DNA from: Phycisphaeraceae bacterium
Lineage (GTDB): Bacteria > Planctomycetota > Phycisphaerae > Phycisphaerales > UBA1924
DNA: 64,000 nucleotides
Direction of reading: 5' to 3'
NCBI GenBank assembly: GCA_020639235.1
Contig: JACKHC010000001.1
Coordinates: 2,542,001-2,606,000, forward strand
Numbering within the stretch: position 1 is the first letter of the stretch; every line of letters starts with the position of its first letter. The position numbers were made by a program, and so were the translations under genes. Under the pieces are notes generated by a model, which ran no database searches, was not told the DNA's origin, and was given only the letters and a program-made list of their open reading frames with translations. Positions 34,074 to 42,962 of the stretch are shown here, in pieces.

Positions 34074-37000
34074 CTAACAACAGCGATCCCAATCAATCGC
34101 CAGATGCACGGGCTCGGAGCATCGTCCGGGCCTACCTCGCGGACGGCGGGGAATTGTCCTCTGACGCGATCGGCGCGCTCCTGGATGGTCATCCTGAGCT
34201 GGCGGCCGAACTTCGCCGAGCCGTGGAGGTCGCTCAGCTAACCAGACGAGCGCAACAGCGAGCGGCGGCGGCTCCCACTGAGCATTCGAGTGACTCGAAC
34301 AACTCGTCCCTCTCCGGGCTCCTGCTGGATGAAGCGGGCTGGGAACTGGCCGGATACACGATCGGAGAACGGATCGGCGGCGGGAAGTTCGGGGAAGTCT
34401 TTGAGGCCGTCTCAACCGAGACCGGCCAAATGGTTGCCATCAAGTGCCTCCGGCGAGAGTACCGGGAGCATCCGCAGGCACTTGAGCGGTTCCGGATGGA
34501 AGCCGAGGCGTTGTCGAGGCTGGATCATCCCGGGATCGTGCGCGTTCTCGACGTTCGGACAGCGGATACCGTTCCGTGCATTGTCATGGAGCGGGTCACG
34601 GGTCGCGACCTGCACCGGTCCACGCGGTCAAGCCCGCTCGATCCTTCGCGTGCCGCTTCGATCATCGCCGAAGCAGCCGACGCCTGCCACGCGGCTCACG
34701 AGCGCGGCATCTTGCACCGGGACATCAAGCCGGAGAACATCCTGCTCGACGAGTCAGGACACCCACGCCTGAGCGATTTCGGGCTTGCCAAGCTGCTTGA
34801 TCGCGATGTTGAGCTAACCGGCGAGGAACAGGCCCTCGGCACGCCGCATTACATGCCTCCCGAGCAGTACGACCGCCGTCTCGGGCCCACCACCCACCAT
34901 GCCGATGTCTACGCCCTAGGTGGCACTCTCTACTACCTGCTGACGGGTCGTCCGCCCTTCCCGATTGGCGACGGCGTCGGACGAGAAACAACGCTTCACC
35001 AGATTGGCTGGGCTCGACCACGTTCGCCGGCTGACGGGAACGAGCAAGTCCCGGCAGATCTGGCTCTGATCTGCCTGATGTGCCTTGAGAAACGGCCGCA
35101 CGATCGTTACGCGGACGCGGAGGCGTTGGCAGATGATCTACGCCGGTTTCTCGGCGGAAAGCCGATTCGCGCAAGACTTCCCAGCCCTGCGGGGCGATCG
35201 TGGAGGTGGTGTGCCAGGCGACCGGTGACGGCGGCGATGCTTGCTGTCCTTTTGCTGACGCTGACCGCCGGGAGTTTCGCGGCGTTTTACTTCGCTCAAG
35301 AAGCAGACACACAACGTGAACTGACCGCGGACGCTCGCACTGCAGAAGCCGATGCAACATCGCGTCGAGTGTTCCGTGAGCACTTCGCGGATATGCGGGA
35401 TGCCCAGCTCGCCCTCGACAGCGGGCGTACCGACGAGGCGGTTCGGATTCTCAAGAAGTACGAGAATCCCCAGGCGGATCTCGACCCCAGGGGGTTCGAG
35501 TGGGCATTTCTTTCTCGACTCGCAATCGCCCCATCTGCCATTGAGTGCGCGTCGGAGGGGACTGCATGGAGTCAGGTTCGCATCAGTCCTACGAGCAACG
35601 TTCTCGCGTGCATCGACACAGCCGGATCGCTTGCCGTGCTCGATCCGCATGAGTGCCTCGTGCGGTTCTCGCTCGAAGGCCCATTTGTCGATATGCGATT
35701 CACACCGGATGGAGCGTCTCTGGTTCTGATCTCTGCAGGGCACAGCTCAAGCGTGTTGATCGTCAAGACCGAGGATGGGTCCATTGCTCGCGAGATCGAT
35801 CTGGGTTTGAGCGTTACCGCTATGTCTATGTCGCCGGATGGGCTGTCCTGCTTCCTCGGCGGCACTGCTAACGAGCTGCTGCTGGTCAACCTTTCGTCCA
35901 AACGGGTCACCGATCTCGCCGCGGGCCTGCGTGATGCGCTTCGGACCGGGACAGATATCCAGCACGGCGTGGTTATGTCAACCGCGTTCTCGCCAGACGG
36001 GAAGCGTGTTGCGGTGGGCTACGAGAACGGTGTGACACAGGTATGGAGTCTCGGTAGCAAGCGTGTCGTTGCCAGAGGGCCGATTCAAACAGGCCCTGTC
36101 ATGGGACTGTCGTTCGATGCCGAAGGGTCTCGCATCGCAAGCCAGTCGTTCGGTCGATACGACAACCGGAGTCTGTCGAATCTGCCGGGTGAGTTGCTTG
36201 TCTGGAATGCCGAAGACGGATCGCGGATCACTTCCGCGAGGCCGCACGCGGCCATGCCCCAGTATGCCCCGGTCTCATACACGGCGGCGACCTTCGGCAG
36301 GCACTACGGCCAGATGCAGCCCGAGTTTCTTCTCGACATGGATCGCGTTGTGACCACCGGCGACCGCGAAGTTGTTGTATGGAATGGAACCACCGGAGAG
36401 CGGGTCGGATCCTATCCGGGGCACGGCGCGGCGATGATCGCCGTTGATTTCAGCCCGGACGGACAACTCGTGGCCGGTGTTGAGCAATCCGGAGTTGTTC
36501 ACCTCTGGCCGTTCAGGGCCGACGGCCCCGCACGAACAATCCTTGAAGCTGCTGCGGGCATCCGTGCGTTGCAACGGGACGGAGGAAAACTTGTGTTGCT
36601 CTGTGAGTACGGCATCGAACGCACGGATGGCCTTCGTGGGACACACTTCTCGCGTAGCGAACGCCGGGTGATTTCATCGTTGAGCATCGGCTCTGGCGAG
36701 ATCGAGGATATCGCAGATGGTCAGAACGGGGCTGAGACACTGGCGGTGACGCCTTACGGGGTTATCCATGACGGTGTGGTTCTTGTGCCGCGTAGCGAGT
36801 CGTTGGCATCCGAGCCGCCCGGAGGTATGCCCGATCATTCACACGACGACGTGATCGCTTCCACCGCCGACGGGAGACTGCTGGCGATTGGACGCCGTGA
36901 TGGCACTGTGCGAGTCGTCGATGCTGTTTCGGGCCAGGAGCTGTGGTCAGCGGCTCTCCACGATGGGCCGGTGACAGCTCTCGCTTTCTCTGCGTCGGGG

Positions 37001-37384
37001 GATCGGCTTGCTTCTGGCGGGCAAGACCGTCGCGTCCGGGTAATCGGGAGTGGTGATGGTTCTGTGCAAACGGATTTTCGTGGTCACACCCGTGAGGTTT
37101 CCGGGGTTGCGTTCTCGCCCGACGACTCACGCTTGGCGAGCAGCAGCGGGCTGCTTGGCATAGCAGACTTGAGCCCCGGCGAGGTCCACGTCTGGCATCT
37201 TGCGACGGAGCAGCTCAGTCTGAAGCTCCAAGCCGCACGCGATGAGATCTACTGCGGCGTCGCATGGAGCGGTGATGGTTCTCGCCTCTTCGCCGCGGCA
37301 AATCCGCGGTCTGACGCCGATGGCCGTGTCGAACCGGGTCGCATCATCGAGTGGTCCGCCGTTGGAGCCGTGGGCGTTCCCTGA
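34070..37384 (+). CDS. Membrane Ser/Thr kinase with WD40-repeat sensor domain
   Basis: The 1104-residue protein has a cytoplasmic kinase domain at about 96-365: glycine loop GERIGGGKFGEV, Lys125 in VAIK, catalytic HRDIKPEN (217-224), DFG at 236-238 and GTPHYMPPEQ. All catalytic residues are present. A single membrane helix follows (about 386-408). The C-terminal 600 residues outside are WD40-like beta-propeller repeats, for example VAVGYENGVTQVWSLGSKRV, AVDFSPDGQLVAGVEQSGVV and ALAFSASGDRLASGGQDRRV. About 10-14 blades fit, possibly two propellers. It overlaps the sigma gene. I infer that it senses an external signal and phosphorylates the sigma factor. Confidence 0.93.
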   Translation: MTNNSDPNQSPDARARSIVRAYLADGGELSSDAIGALLDGHPELAAELRRAVEVAQLTRRAQQRAAAAPTEHSSDSNNSSLSGLLLDEAGWELAGYTIGERIGGGKFGEVFEAVSTETGQMVAIKCLRREYREHPQALERFRMEAEALSRLDHPGIVRVLDVRTADTVPCIVMERVTGRDLHRSTRSSPLDPSRAASIIAEAADACHAAHERGILHRDIKPENILLDESGHPRLSDFGLAKLLDRDVELTGEEQALGTPHYMPPEQYDRRLGPTTHHADVYALGGTLYYLLTGRPPFPIGDGVGRETTLHQIGWARPRSPADGNEQVPADLALICLMCLEKRPHDRYADAEALADDLRRFLGGKPIRARLPSPAGRSWRWCARRPVTAAMLAVLLLTLTAGSFAAFYFAQEADTQRELTADARTAEADATSRRVFREHFADMRDAQLALDSGRTDEAVRILKKYENPQADLDPRGFEWAFLSRLAIAPSAIECASEGTAWSQVRISPTSNVLACIDTAGSLAVLDPHECLVRFSLEGPFVDMRFTPDGASLVLISAGHSSSVLIVKTEDGSIAREIDLGLSVTAMSMSPDGLSCFLGGTANELLLVNLSSKRVTDLAAGLRDALRTGTDIQHGVVMSTAFSPDGKRVAVGYENGVTQVWSLGSKRVVARGPIQTGPVMGLSFDAEGSRIASQSFGRYDNRSLSNLPGELLVWNAEDGSRITSARPHAAMPQYAPVSYTAATFGRHYGQMQPEFLLDMDRVVTTGDREVVVWNGTTGERVGSYPGHGAAMIAVDFSPDGQLVAGVEQSGVVHLWPFRADGPARTILEAAAGIRALQRDGGKLVLLCEYGIERTDGLRGTHFSRSERRVISSLSIGSGEIEDIADGQNGAETLAVTPYGVIHDGVVLVPRSESLASEPPGGMPDHSHDDVIASTADGRLLAIGRRDGTVRVVDAVSGQELWSAALHDGPVTALAFSASGDRLASGGQDRRVRVIGSGDGSVQTDFRGHTREVSGVAFSPDDSRLASSSGLLGIADLSPGEVHVWHLATEQLSLKLQAARDEIYCGVAWSGDGSRLFAAANPRSDADGRVEPGRIIEWSAVGAVGVP

Positions 37385-37394
37385 GCCATGGGCA

Positions 37395-37841
37395 CTACCG
37401 GTGTCGAGCGCCGCCTTCGATCCGGGGAGGGTTCTCAATCGGCTCCAGTTCGGGCATCCATTCCAGAGAAGCCGACATGACCCGCCTGCCCTGTTCGTCC
37501 TTGGATTCAAGCCGGAAGCGGCTCCCCTCGTCGGCGTCACGCCGGCCGGGGGTCGCTGTAAGAATGGCCGGGCGTCTGGTGCCGGGGAACGCCAGCGTGA
37601 GGCCCAACTGTCGCAGTTCGTGGTTGACCCAGGCGGCGAGTTCTCGTTTCTCAACGAGCGTGTCCTGCGGGAATCGCGACGCTTCGGCGTTCAGGCTGGC
37701 GGTCACGGCGCGTGCCATCTCCGCCATGGCGATCGAGCGAACAGACCTCGCTCTCATGGAGAGTTGAGCATACGAGTCGGCTTCATGATCGAGGGCGGCG
37801 CGAAGCGTCTCGCGCAGTACCTGATACTCGCCGTCACTCAT
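37395..37841 (-). CDS. Hypothetical protein, 148 residues
   Basis: This frame converges with the kinase gene, only 10 bases apart. From ATG 37841 it reads MSDGEYQVLRETLRAALDHE then a helical stretch (SVRSIAMAEMARAVTASLNA), a KRELAAWVNHELRQLGLTLA segment and a strand-rich end (GSRFRLESKDEQGRRVMSAS). The composition is that of a folded alpha/beta protein, not a shadow. I do not recognise it. No good Shine-Dalgarno sequence is seen at this start, and a longer frame to 37943 exists, so the N-terminus is uncertain. Confidence 0.6.
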   Translation of the reverse strand: MSDGEYQVLRETLRAALDHEADSYAQLSMRARSVRSIAMAEMARAVTASLNAEASRFPQDTLVEKRELAAWVNHELRQLGLTLAFPGTRRPAILTATPGRRDADEGSRFRLESKDEQGRRVMSASLEWMPELEPIENPPRIEGGARHR

Positions 37842-38275
37842 GCGCGAGGGCTGGCGCAGAACTGATAGCGACGCTCCTTGCTGCTTTGCAGCCCAGTTCA
37901 ATGAATGGCATAGCGAGACACGGCATACGACGGACACAACCACAGTGCGCGCCGATTGTCAATGCTAAACCGTGCCGAGTGGGCTTCCGGACAGTCGCGC
38001 GACTACTCCAACGTGGCCCTTGCTTGCAACGATTCGCTCGTCAACGGGTGGTCGTAGTGGAATGCCCGCCGTATGGCGTGCTCGTGCCGGGGCTGCGTCG
38101 TTCGCGGCCAGGCGAGCCTGTCACGCCCGTCGCCGGATCGCCCTGATCGGCACGGCAGACTGGCTACGCCGATTTGAGTCACTGACTGCGGCGGGCAGGG
38201 TTCTCCGGGGACCAGTGCGCCCCGGGGTGCTTGCGACCGGGCCGAACACTGGCCCCCAACAAGGAGAACCGAATC
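37842..38275. other. Intergenic region with no supported gene
   Basis: This 434-base gap separates two divergent small genes. It ends with AACAAGGAGAACC, a strong ribosome site for the 80-residue gene. Several weak GC hairpins occur, but I see no coding frame with convincing composition and no clear promoter. Confidence 0.4.
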
Positions 38276-38518
38276 ATGTCCACGACCAAGCCTGTTCACG
38301 AAGTCCGACTCGGCACGACCAAGGCCGCGATCTGGGCCAATACTGCCGACGACGGCCGCACACGCTACTCGGTAAGCGTGCAGCGGATCTACCGGGACAA
38401 CGACGAATGGAAGCGCACGACGAGTTTCCGCCGTGATGATCTCCTGGTCCTCGCCAAGGTGCTCGATCTCGCCCATTCATGGATCTGTCAGCAGCCCAAC
38501 GAGCGGGCCGCGGCCTGA
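38276..38518 (+). CDS. Small conserved element protein, 80 residues
   Basis: AAGGAG lies 8 bases before the ATG. The protein (MSTTKPVHEVRLGTTKAAIW, then RYSVSVQRIYRDNDEWKRTT and FRRDDLLVLAKVLDLAHSWI) is a strand-strand-strand-helix unit. I recall similar short proteins from many mobile elements, but no function is known. The fold pattern, four strands then a C-terminal helix, recalls PC4-like single-strand DNA binders; that is speculation. A strong terminator follows directly. Confidence 0.75.
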   Translation: MSTTKPVHEVRLGTTKAAIWANTADDGRTRYSVSVQRIYRDNDEWKRTTSFRRDDLLVLAKVLDLAHSWICQQPNERAAA

Positions 38519-38534
38519 GCCGCGTCCGCATCAA

Positions 38535-38571
38535 CCGCGCCCCGTCGGTTCGCGCCGACGGGGCGCTTTGT
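38535..38571 (+). terminator. Intrinsic terminator after the 80-residue gene
   Basis: A perfect 12-bp GC-rich stem (38537-38548 and 38555-38566) with loop TTCGCG is followed by TTTGTC. It closes the unit just before the lower-GC defence island. Confidence 0.88.
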
Positions 38572-38723
38572 CAGGCAATACCTCACCCCAATTCCACAGT
38601 TTTGTGTCACTTGAATGTTCGCGAGGACATGAATTGTCGCCACCTAGATCAGACTACCCGGAGTAAACTCCAATGTGCCACTTGGTCCAGGAGCTTCCCT
38701 ATGGGTGGATGCGAGATAGCCCA

Positions 38724-40766
38724 ATGAAACTGCGTCATATCCGGATTCAAAATTTTCGCCTGCTCGCTGATGTCGAGCTTGCGCTCGAAGACTTGACAAC
38801 TGTCATCGTCGGTCGCAACAACAGCGGAAAGACGTCTCTCGGCGAGGTAATGCAACGCTTGCTTGCCGAGAAAACACCCGCGTTTCAGCTTGAAGATTTC
38901 TCCTGCGGCTGCTACGAAGCATTTATTGACGCGGTGAACGCTGTTCGCGAGAAAAAAGCCGATGATGAGGTCCGCACCCTGCTCCCGTTCATCGAGCTCA
39001 GGCTCACGTTCGAGTACGGTGCCAACGGAGTGCTCGGGCCACTAGGCCCATTTATCGTGGAACTCGATCCTGACTGCACAGAAGCACTGGTAGTAGTGCG
39101 TTACGAGGTCAAAGGCGGAAAGATCACGGAGTTGTTTGATGGCCTCAGTGACAGGCCTGTCGAGGCGAAGGAAAAGACAGAGTTTTTTCGCTCCTTGCGA
39201 GACCGAGTATCGAAGTGCTACAACGCTAACGTTTGGGCAGTTGAGCCAGGCGACAACACGAATCGCCGATCGCTCACTACCGCGCAGCTCAGAACGTTGC
39301 TCATGCCAGGATTCATCAGTGCTCAGCGTGGGCTCGACGACATTACCTCTCGGGAGTCCGATGTTCTCGCAAAAACTGTTGAGTTGCTCTTTGCTACGGC
39401 CTCTTCGCCTTCGGCGGAGGCTGGGGACAAAAAGATTGCTGATGATCTGGCCAAGGCTGTCCAGGGCGTGCAAGGAGAAATAGACAAGCAGGTCGGGGGC
39501 CAACTTCAAGGGCTTGTGCCTGCCCTCAACAGCTTTGGCTATCCCGGGCTTGGCGACCAGGTACTTTTGACGGAGACGCTACTCGATGTCCGGAGGCTCT
39601 TGTCAAACTTCACCAAAGTTCGGTATGAGGGATACGGCGGCGTAGCTCTACCGGAGTCGTATAACGGGCTTGGTGCGCGAAATCTGATTTTTATTCTGCT
39701 GCAGCTCGCCGGATTCTATAAGTCATACTGCGCCGAAGAGACAGCGCCGTGTGTGCAGTTGATCTTCATTGAAGAACCCGAAGCGCATCTCCACCCGCAG
39801 ATGCAGGAGGTCTTCATTCGGCAGCTCACACGGACGAAGGAACTTCTGATCGCGAACAGCGGGCACAAGACGCCTTGGCCGGTCCAGTTTGTAGTATCGA
39901 CGCACTCTTCGCACATAGCGAATGAAGCCGGTTTTGAAAATCTCCGCTATTTCCTTGCAAACAGTGACCAGAGTGGCGCAAGGCAAACGAAGATCAAAGA
40001 CCTACGGCGTGGAATGGAAGGCGTGGACCTACTTGATCGTCAGTTTGTACATCAGTACCTGACTCTGACGCGGTGTGATCTATTTTTTGCTGATAAGGCG
40101 GTGCTCGTTGAAGGAACCAGCGAGAGACTTCTGCTGCCCGTGTTTACTGACAAGCTCGACACACTTGAGCCTAATAGTCCGCGACTCTCCACTCAGTATG
40201 TCACTACGATAGAAGTTGGCGGTGCGTATGCGCACCGTTTCTTCGACCTGCTCCGGTTCCTAGAGCTGCGTACATTGATCATCACCGACATTGACGCCGT
40301 TGAGAAGCCGGGCGGAAAGAAATGCGAAGTACATCGGGGACAATCTACGAGCAACGCATGCATAAAGGCGTGGTTTAGCGATGAGGCGCTCACGCCCGAA
40401 ATTCTGCTCGGGAAGACGAATGAAGACAAGGTCAAAGGGCTTTGTCGCATCGCTTTCCAATGCCCCGAAGCTACAGGGAATCCGTGTGGGCGCACATTTG
40501 AGGATTCATTTATTCTAGCAAACCGAAAACTGTTCGAGTTCAATGCTGAGACCCTTGAAGAGCTGGAAGTTGCTGCCCTAGCCGAGGCAGACAAGCACAA
40601 AAAATCTGAATTCGCGCTTCGCCACGCGATTGACTGTACGGAGTGGGTGACGCCAAAATATGTACTCGACGGACTCCGTTGGCTGGCAAAAGAAGCCAAC
40701 TCCGTAGGAGGCACGGTAAGTGAACGAGGCGGAGATTTGGCTGAAGAGGGTGTAGTCGATGGCTGA
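38724..40766 (+). CDS. gajA: Gabija-like GajA: OLD-family ATPase/TOPRIM nuclease
   Basis: The 680-residue protein starts at MKLRHIRIQNFRLLADVELA, the standard opening of OLD-family nucleases; a frame start 17 codons earlier is possible. Walker A is GRNNSGKT (30-37) and the ABC signature/Walker B region is LIFIEEPEAHLHPQMQE (about 344-360). The D-loop/H region is VSTHSSHIANEAGF. The TOPRIM nuclease domain follows: AVLVEGTSERLLLPV (about 458) and IITDIDAVE (about 519) hold its acidic metal ligands. It overlaps the helicase gene by eight bases. This nuclease-helicase pairing is that of class 2 OLD/Gabija defence. It is longer than the Bacillus GajA I recall (about 580). Confidence 0.85.
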   Translation: MKLRHIRIQNFRLLADVELALEDLTTVIVGRNNSGKTSLGEVMQRLLAEKTPAFQLEDFSCGCYEAFIDAVNAVREKKADDEVRTLLPFIELRLTFEYGANGVLGPLGPFIVELDPDCTEALVVVRYEVKGGKITELFDGLSDRPVEAKEKTEFFRSLRDRVSKCYNANVWAVEPGDNTNRRSLTTAQLRTLLMPGFISAQRGLDDITSRESDVLAKTVELLFATASSPSAEAGDKKIADDLAKAVQGVQGEIDKQVGGQLQGLVPALNSFGYPGLGDQVLLTETLLDVRRLLSNFTKVRYEGYGGVALPESYNGLGARNLIFILLQLAGFYKSYCAEETAPCVQLIFIEEPEAHLHPQMQEVFIRQLTRTKELLIANSGHKTPWPVQFVVSTHSSHIANEAGFENLRYFLANSDQSGARQTKIKDLRRGMEGVDLLDRQFVHQYLTLTRCDLFFADKAVLVEGTSERLLLPVFTDKLDTLEPNSPRLSTQYVTTIEVGGAYAHRFFDLLRFLELRTLIITDIDAVEKPGGKKCEVHRGQSTSNACIKAWFSDEALTPEILLGKTNEDKVKGLCRIAFQCPEATGNPCGRTFEDSFILANRKLFEFNAETLEELEVAALAEADKHKKSEFALRHAIDCTEWVTPKYVLDGLRWLAKEANSVGGTVSERGGDLAEEGVVDG

Positions 40767-42498
40767 TGCAATTTCACCTGCGGAGCAAGCAAGCCTACGC
40801 GCACTCGAAACAATGTACCGGTGTCTCGATGAGAGACGTAGCTTTCGCCTTGAAGCCGGAGCGGGGGCAGGCAAGACGTACTCGCTTGTCAAGGCACTCC
40901 AGTACCTGATTGATCGAGACAAGCGTGAGCTGATGCGGCGGCATCAGCAAATCGCGTGCATCACCTTCACAAACGTCGCTAGAGATGAGATCATCGCGCG
41001 CACCGATCGAAGCCCATCGGTGTTTTGTGAGACCAATCACGCCTTCTGCTGGTCGTTGATCCGGGGCTTTCAGAAGCTACTCCGTCAGCAGATAGTCCAG
41101 ATGGACGCCTGGGCTGAAAAAAGCGAAGAAGTTGGTGGAGATCTCGGAGAACGAGCGGTCGAGTACAACCTTGGTCACCGGTCAATTTCAGAAGACCGAG
41201 TGACGCTCCATCACAACGATGTGCTGCCGTTGACTGTTGCCCTCATGAGTCAGCCGAAGTTCACACGCATTCTTGCAGACCGCCATCCCATCATTCTCGT
41301 CGATGAGTATCAAGACACCGATGACGGTTGGATGGATGGGATAAAGCGTTTCTTACTTGGTCACGACGGCGCACCACTGTTTGGGTTCTTCGGGGACCAC
41401 TGGCAGAAGATCTACGGAACCGGGTGCGGGAGCATTGAGCACGCATCCATCACCGAGATTGGCAAGGAAGCCAACTTCCGATCCGATGCTATGGTGGTTG
41501 AATGTCTCAACAGGATGCGGCCGGATCTTACTCAAGAGGTCAAAGACCCAGAGTCCACCGGCCAGGTCTCGGTCTTTCACTCCAATAACTGGTCCGGCGA
41601 GCGCCGGGGTGGAGCGCAATGGAAGGGTGATCTGCCAGAGGATGATGCACGGCAGGCCTTCGAACGGGTCAAGGCAAAACTGATAGCGCAAGATTGGGAT
41701 TTCACACCAGAGCACACCAAGGTTCTCATGCTGACGCACCGACTCCTGGCAAGCGAGCAGGGATACTCAAGTCTTCCTCGTGTGTTCAAGTACAACGAGT
41801 CCTTCGCAAAAAAGGAGCACCCGCACATCGAGTTCCTCGTTGATCGGCTTGAACCGGCATGCGACGCTTTCACAGAGAAGCGTTACGGGGCGATGTTTGA
41901 CGTCCTCGGTGGCTCAGCTCCGCTGATCCGAAGCATCGCGGACAAGCTGCCATGGCATGAGGCGATGGAATCCGTCGTGCGTCACCGCGTCGACGGCACC
42001 GTCGGGGCTGTCATAGATCACCTGAGAACGATCAAGAAGCCCAGACTCCCTGATACCGTCGAACGCAGGGAACGCGAGCTGTCGAAATTTGATGAGAAAG
42101 AGCAGGGCGAGATGCCGAGAGTGCTAAATGAGCTCAAGGCACTGCGTGACGTGCCTTACGCAGAAATCATTGCGTTACGCAGATATTTGCATGGACACTC
42201 GCCATTCGAGACAAAGCACGGGGTCAAGGGTGCTGAGTTTGAGAATGTCTTTGCGATCTTCGGGCGTGGTTGGAATGTGTACAACTTCAACACGATGCTA
42301 GAGATGGCGGGATCGGGGACCATACCGAATGGAAAAGAGAGGTTTTTCGAGCAGAACAGGAATCTCTTTTATGTTGTCTGCTCTCGTCCCAAGCGACGAT
42401 TAGCGATCCTGTTTACGCAAGAGCTCTCCGACGTAGCACTTGCGACGCTCAGCGGCTGGTTTCTTCCGGAAAACATTCACGAAGTGGAGTTTGGCTAA
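40759..42498 (+). CDS. gajB: Gabija-like GajB: UvrD-type superfamily 1 helicase
   Basis: The 579-residue protein has SF1A helicase motifs: motif I EAGAGAGKT (32-40), Ia ITFTNVARDEI, II ILVDEYQDTDDG (about 180), III FFGDHWQKIYG, and near the C-terminus HGVKGAEFENVFAIFG and NLFYVVCSRPKRRLAILFTQ (motifs V and VI). It is short like GajB and lacks the large inserts of UvrD. It starts inside the end of the nuclease gene (eight-base overlap), so the two proteins are made together. In Gabija the helicase and nuclease form one complex that cuts phage DNA and depletes nucleotides. That role is taken from family knowledge. Confidence 0.87.
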   Translation: MADAISPAEQASLRALETMYRCLDERRSFRLEAGAGAGKTYSLVKALQYLIDRDKRELMRRHQQIACITFTNVARDEIIARTDRSPSVFCETNHAFCWSLIRGFQKLLRQQIVQMDAWAEKSEEVGGDLGERAVEYNLGHRSISEDRVTLHHNDVLPLTVALMSQPKFTRILADRHPIILVDEYQDTDDGWMDGIKRFLLGHDGAPLFGFFGDHWQKIYGTGCGSIEHASITEIGKEANFRSDAMVVECLNRMRPDLTQEVKDPESTGQVSVFHSNNWSGERRGGAQWKGDLPEDDARQAFERVKAKLIAQDWDFTPEHTKVLMLTHRLLASEQGYSSLPRVFKYNESFAKKEHPHIEFLVDRLEPACDAFTEKRYGAMFDVLGGSAPLIRSIADKLPWHEAMESVVRHRVDGTVGAVIDHLRTIKKPRLPDTVERRERELSKFDEKEQGEMPRVLNELKALRDVPYAEIIALRRYLHGHSPFETKHGVKGAEFENVFAIFGRGWNVYNFNTMLEMAGSGTIPNGKERFFEQNRNLFYVVCSRPKRRLAILFTQELSDVALATLSGWFLPENIHEVEFG

Positions 42499-42500
42499 TA

Positions 42501-42535
42501 GCGGGGAGACGAGCCCCCTCTCCCCGCACCTCTCT
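42501..42535. terminator. Hairpin terminator after the defence pair
   Basis: A perfect 9-bp stem (42501-42509 and 42519-42527) with a nine-base loop is followed by ACCTCTCTACCCC. The run after the stem is C/T mixed, so strength is uncertain. It lies between convergent genes. Confidence 0.6.
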
Positions 42536-42551
42536 ACCCCAACGAGCGGTA

Positions 42552-42962
42552 TCAATCGTCCCAGGCGATGGACTCGATGATGACCGGGCCGTGATCCTGC
42601 TGAAGCTGCTCGGCACGGTCTGACTCACGAATCCAGGGAACGCGCTGCCGAATCAGGCCGTCGAAGAGCCTTGCCGAACTTCCTGTATCGCTGTTGAGAC
42701 CGGAGCCCTTGATGCGGATCTTCCGGCCCGGCAGGTGGAGCGTGATGCCCTCTTCGGGCACGAGTTCGATCCGCTCGATCCAGGCGTAGCCGACGGCGAG
42801 TATGTGACCATCGGCCTTGCGGAGTTCGAGCATGAGGGCGCGGTCGCGGACACCTCGGAGCCATCCGAAACACCCGAGATCCTCGGGTGCTGCATGTTCT
42901 TCGTCAGGCGCTCCGTTCGTGGCGGGGCGTTTCGTGTACCGGTCGATCAGACTATCGGTCAT
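42552..42962 (-). CDS. Small hypothetical protein coupled to the relaxase
   Basis: The 136-residue protein starts at 42962 (GAGGGAA upstream), 11 bases inside the end of the relaxase gene, so it is translated with it. The N-terminus is unordered (MTDSLIDRYTKRPATNGAPD). The core ALMLELRKADGHILAVGYAW followed by IERIELVPEEGITLHLPGRK and IRIKGSG is a strand-rich domain, then LFDGLIRQRVPWIRESDRAE is helical. I do not recognise the family. The position suggests an accessory role in DNA processing for transfer. Confidence 0.7.
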   Translation of the reverse strand: MTDSLIDRYTKRPATNGAPDEEHAAPEDLGCFGWLRGVRDRALMLELRKADGHILAVGYAWIERIELVPEEGITLHLPGRKIRIKGSGLNSDTGSSARLFDGLIRQRVPWIRESDRAEQLQQDHGPVIIESIAWDD

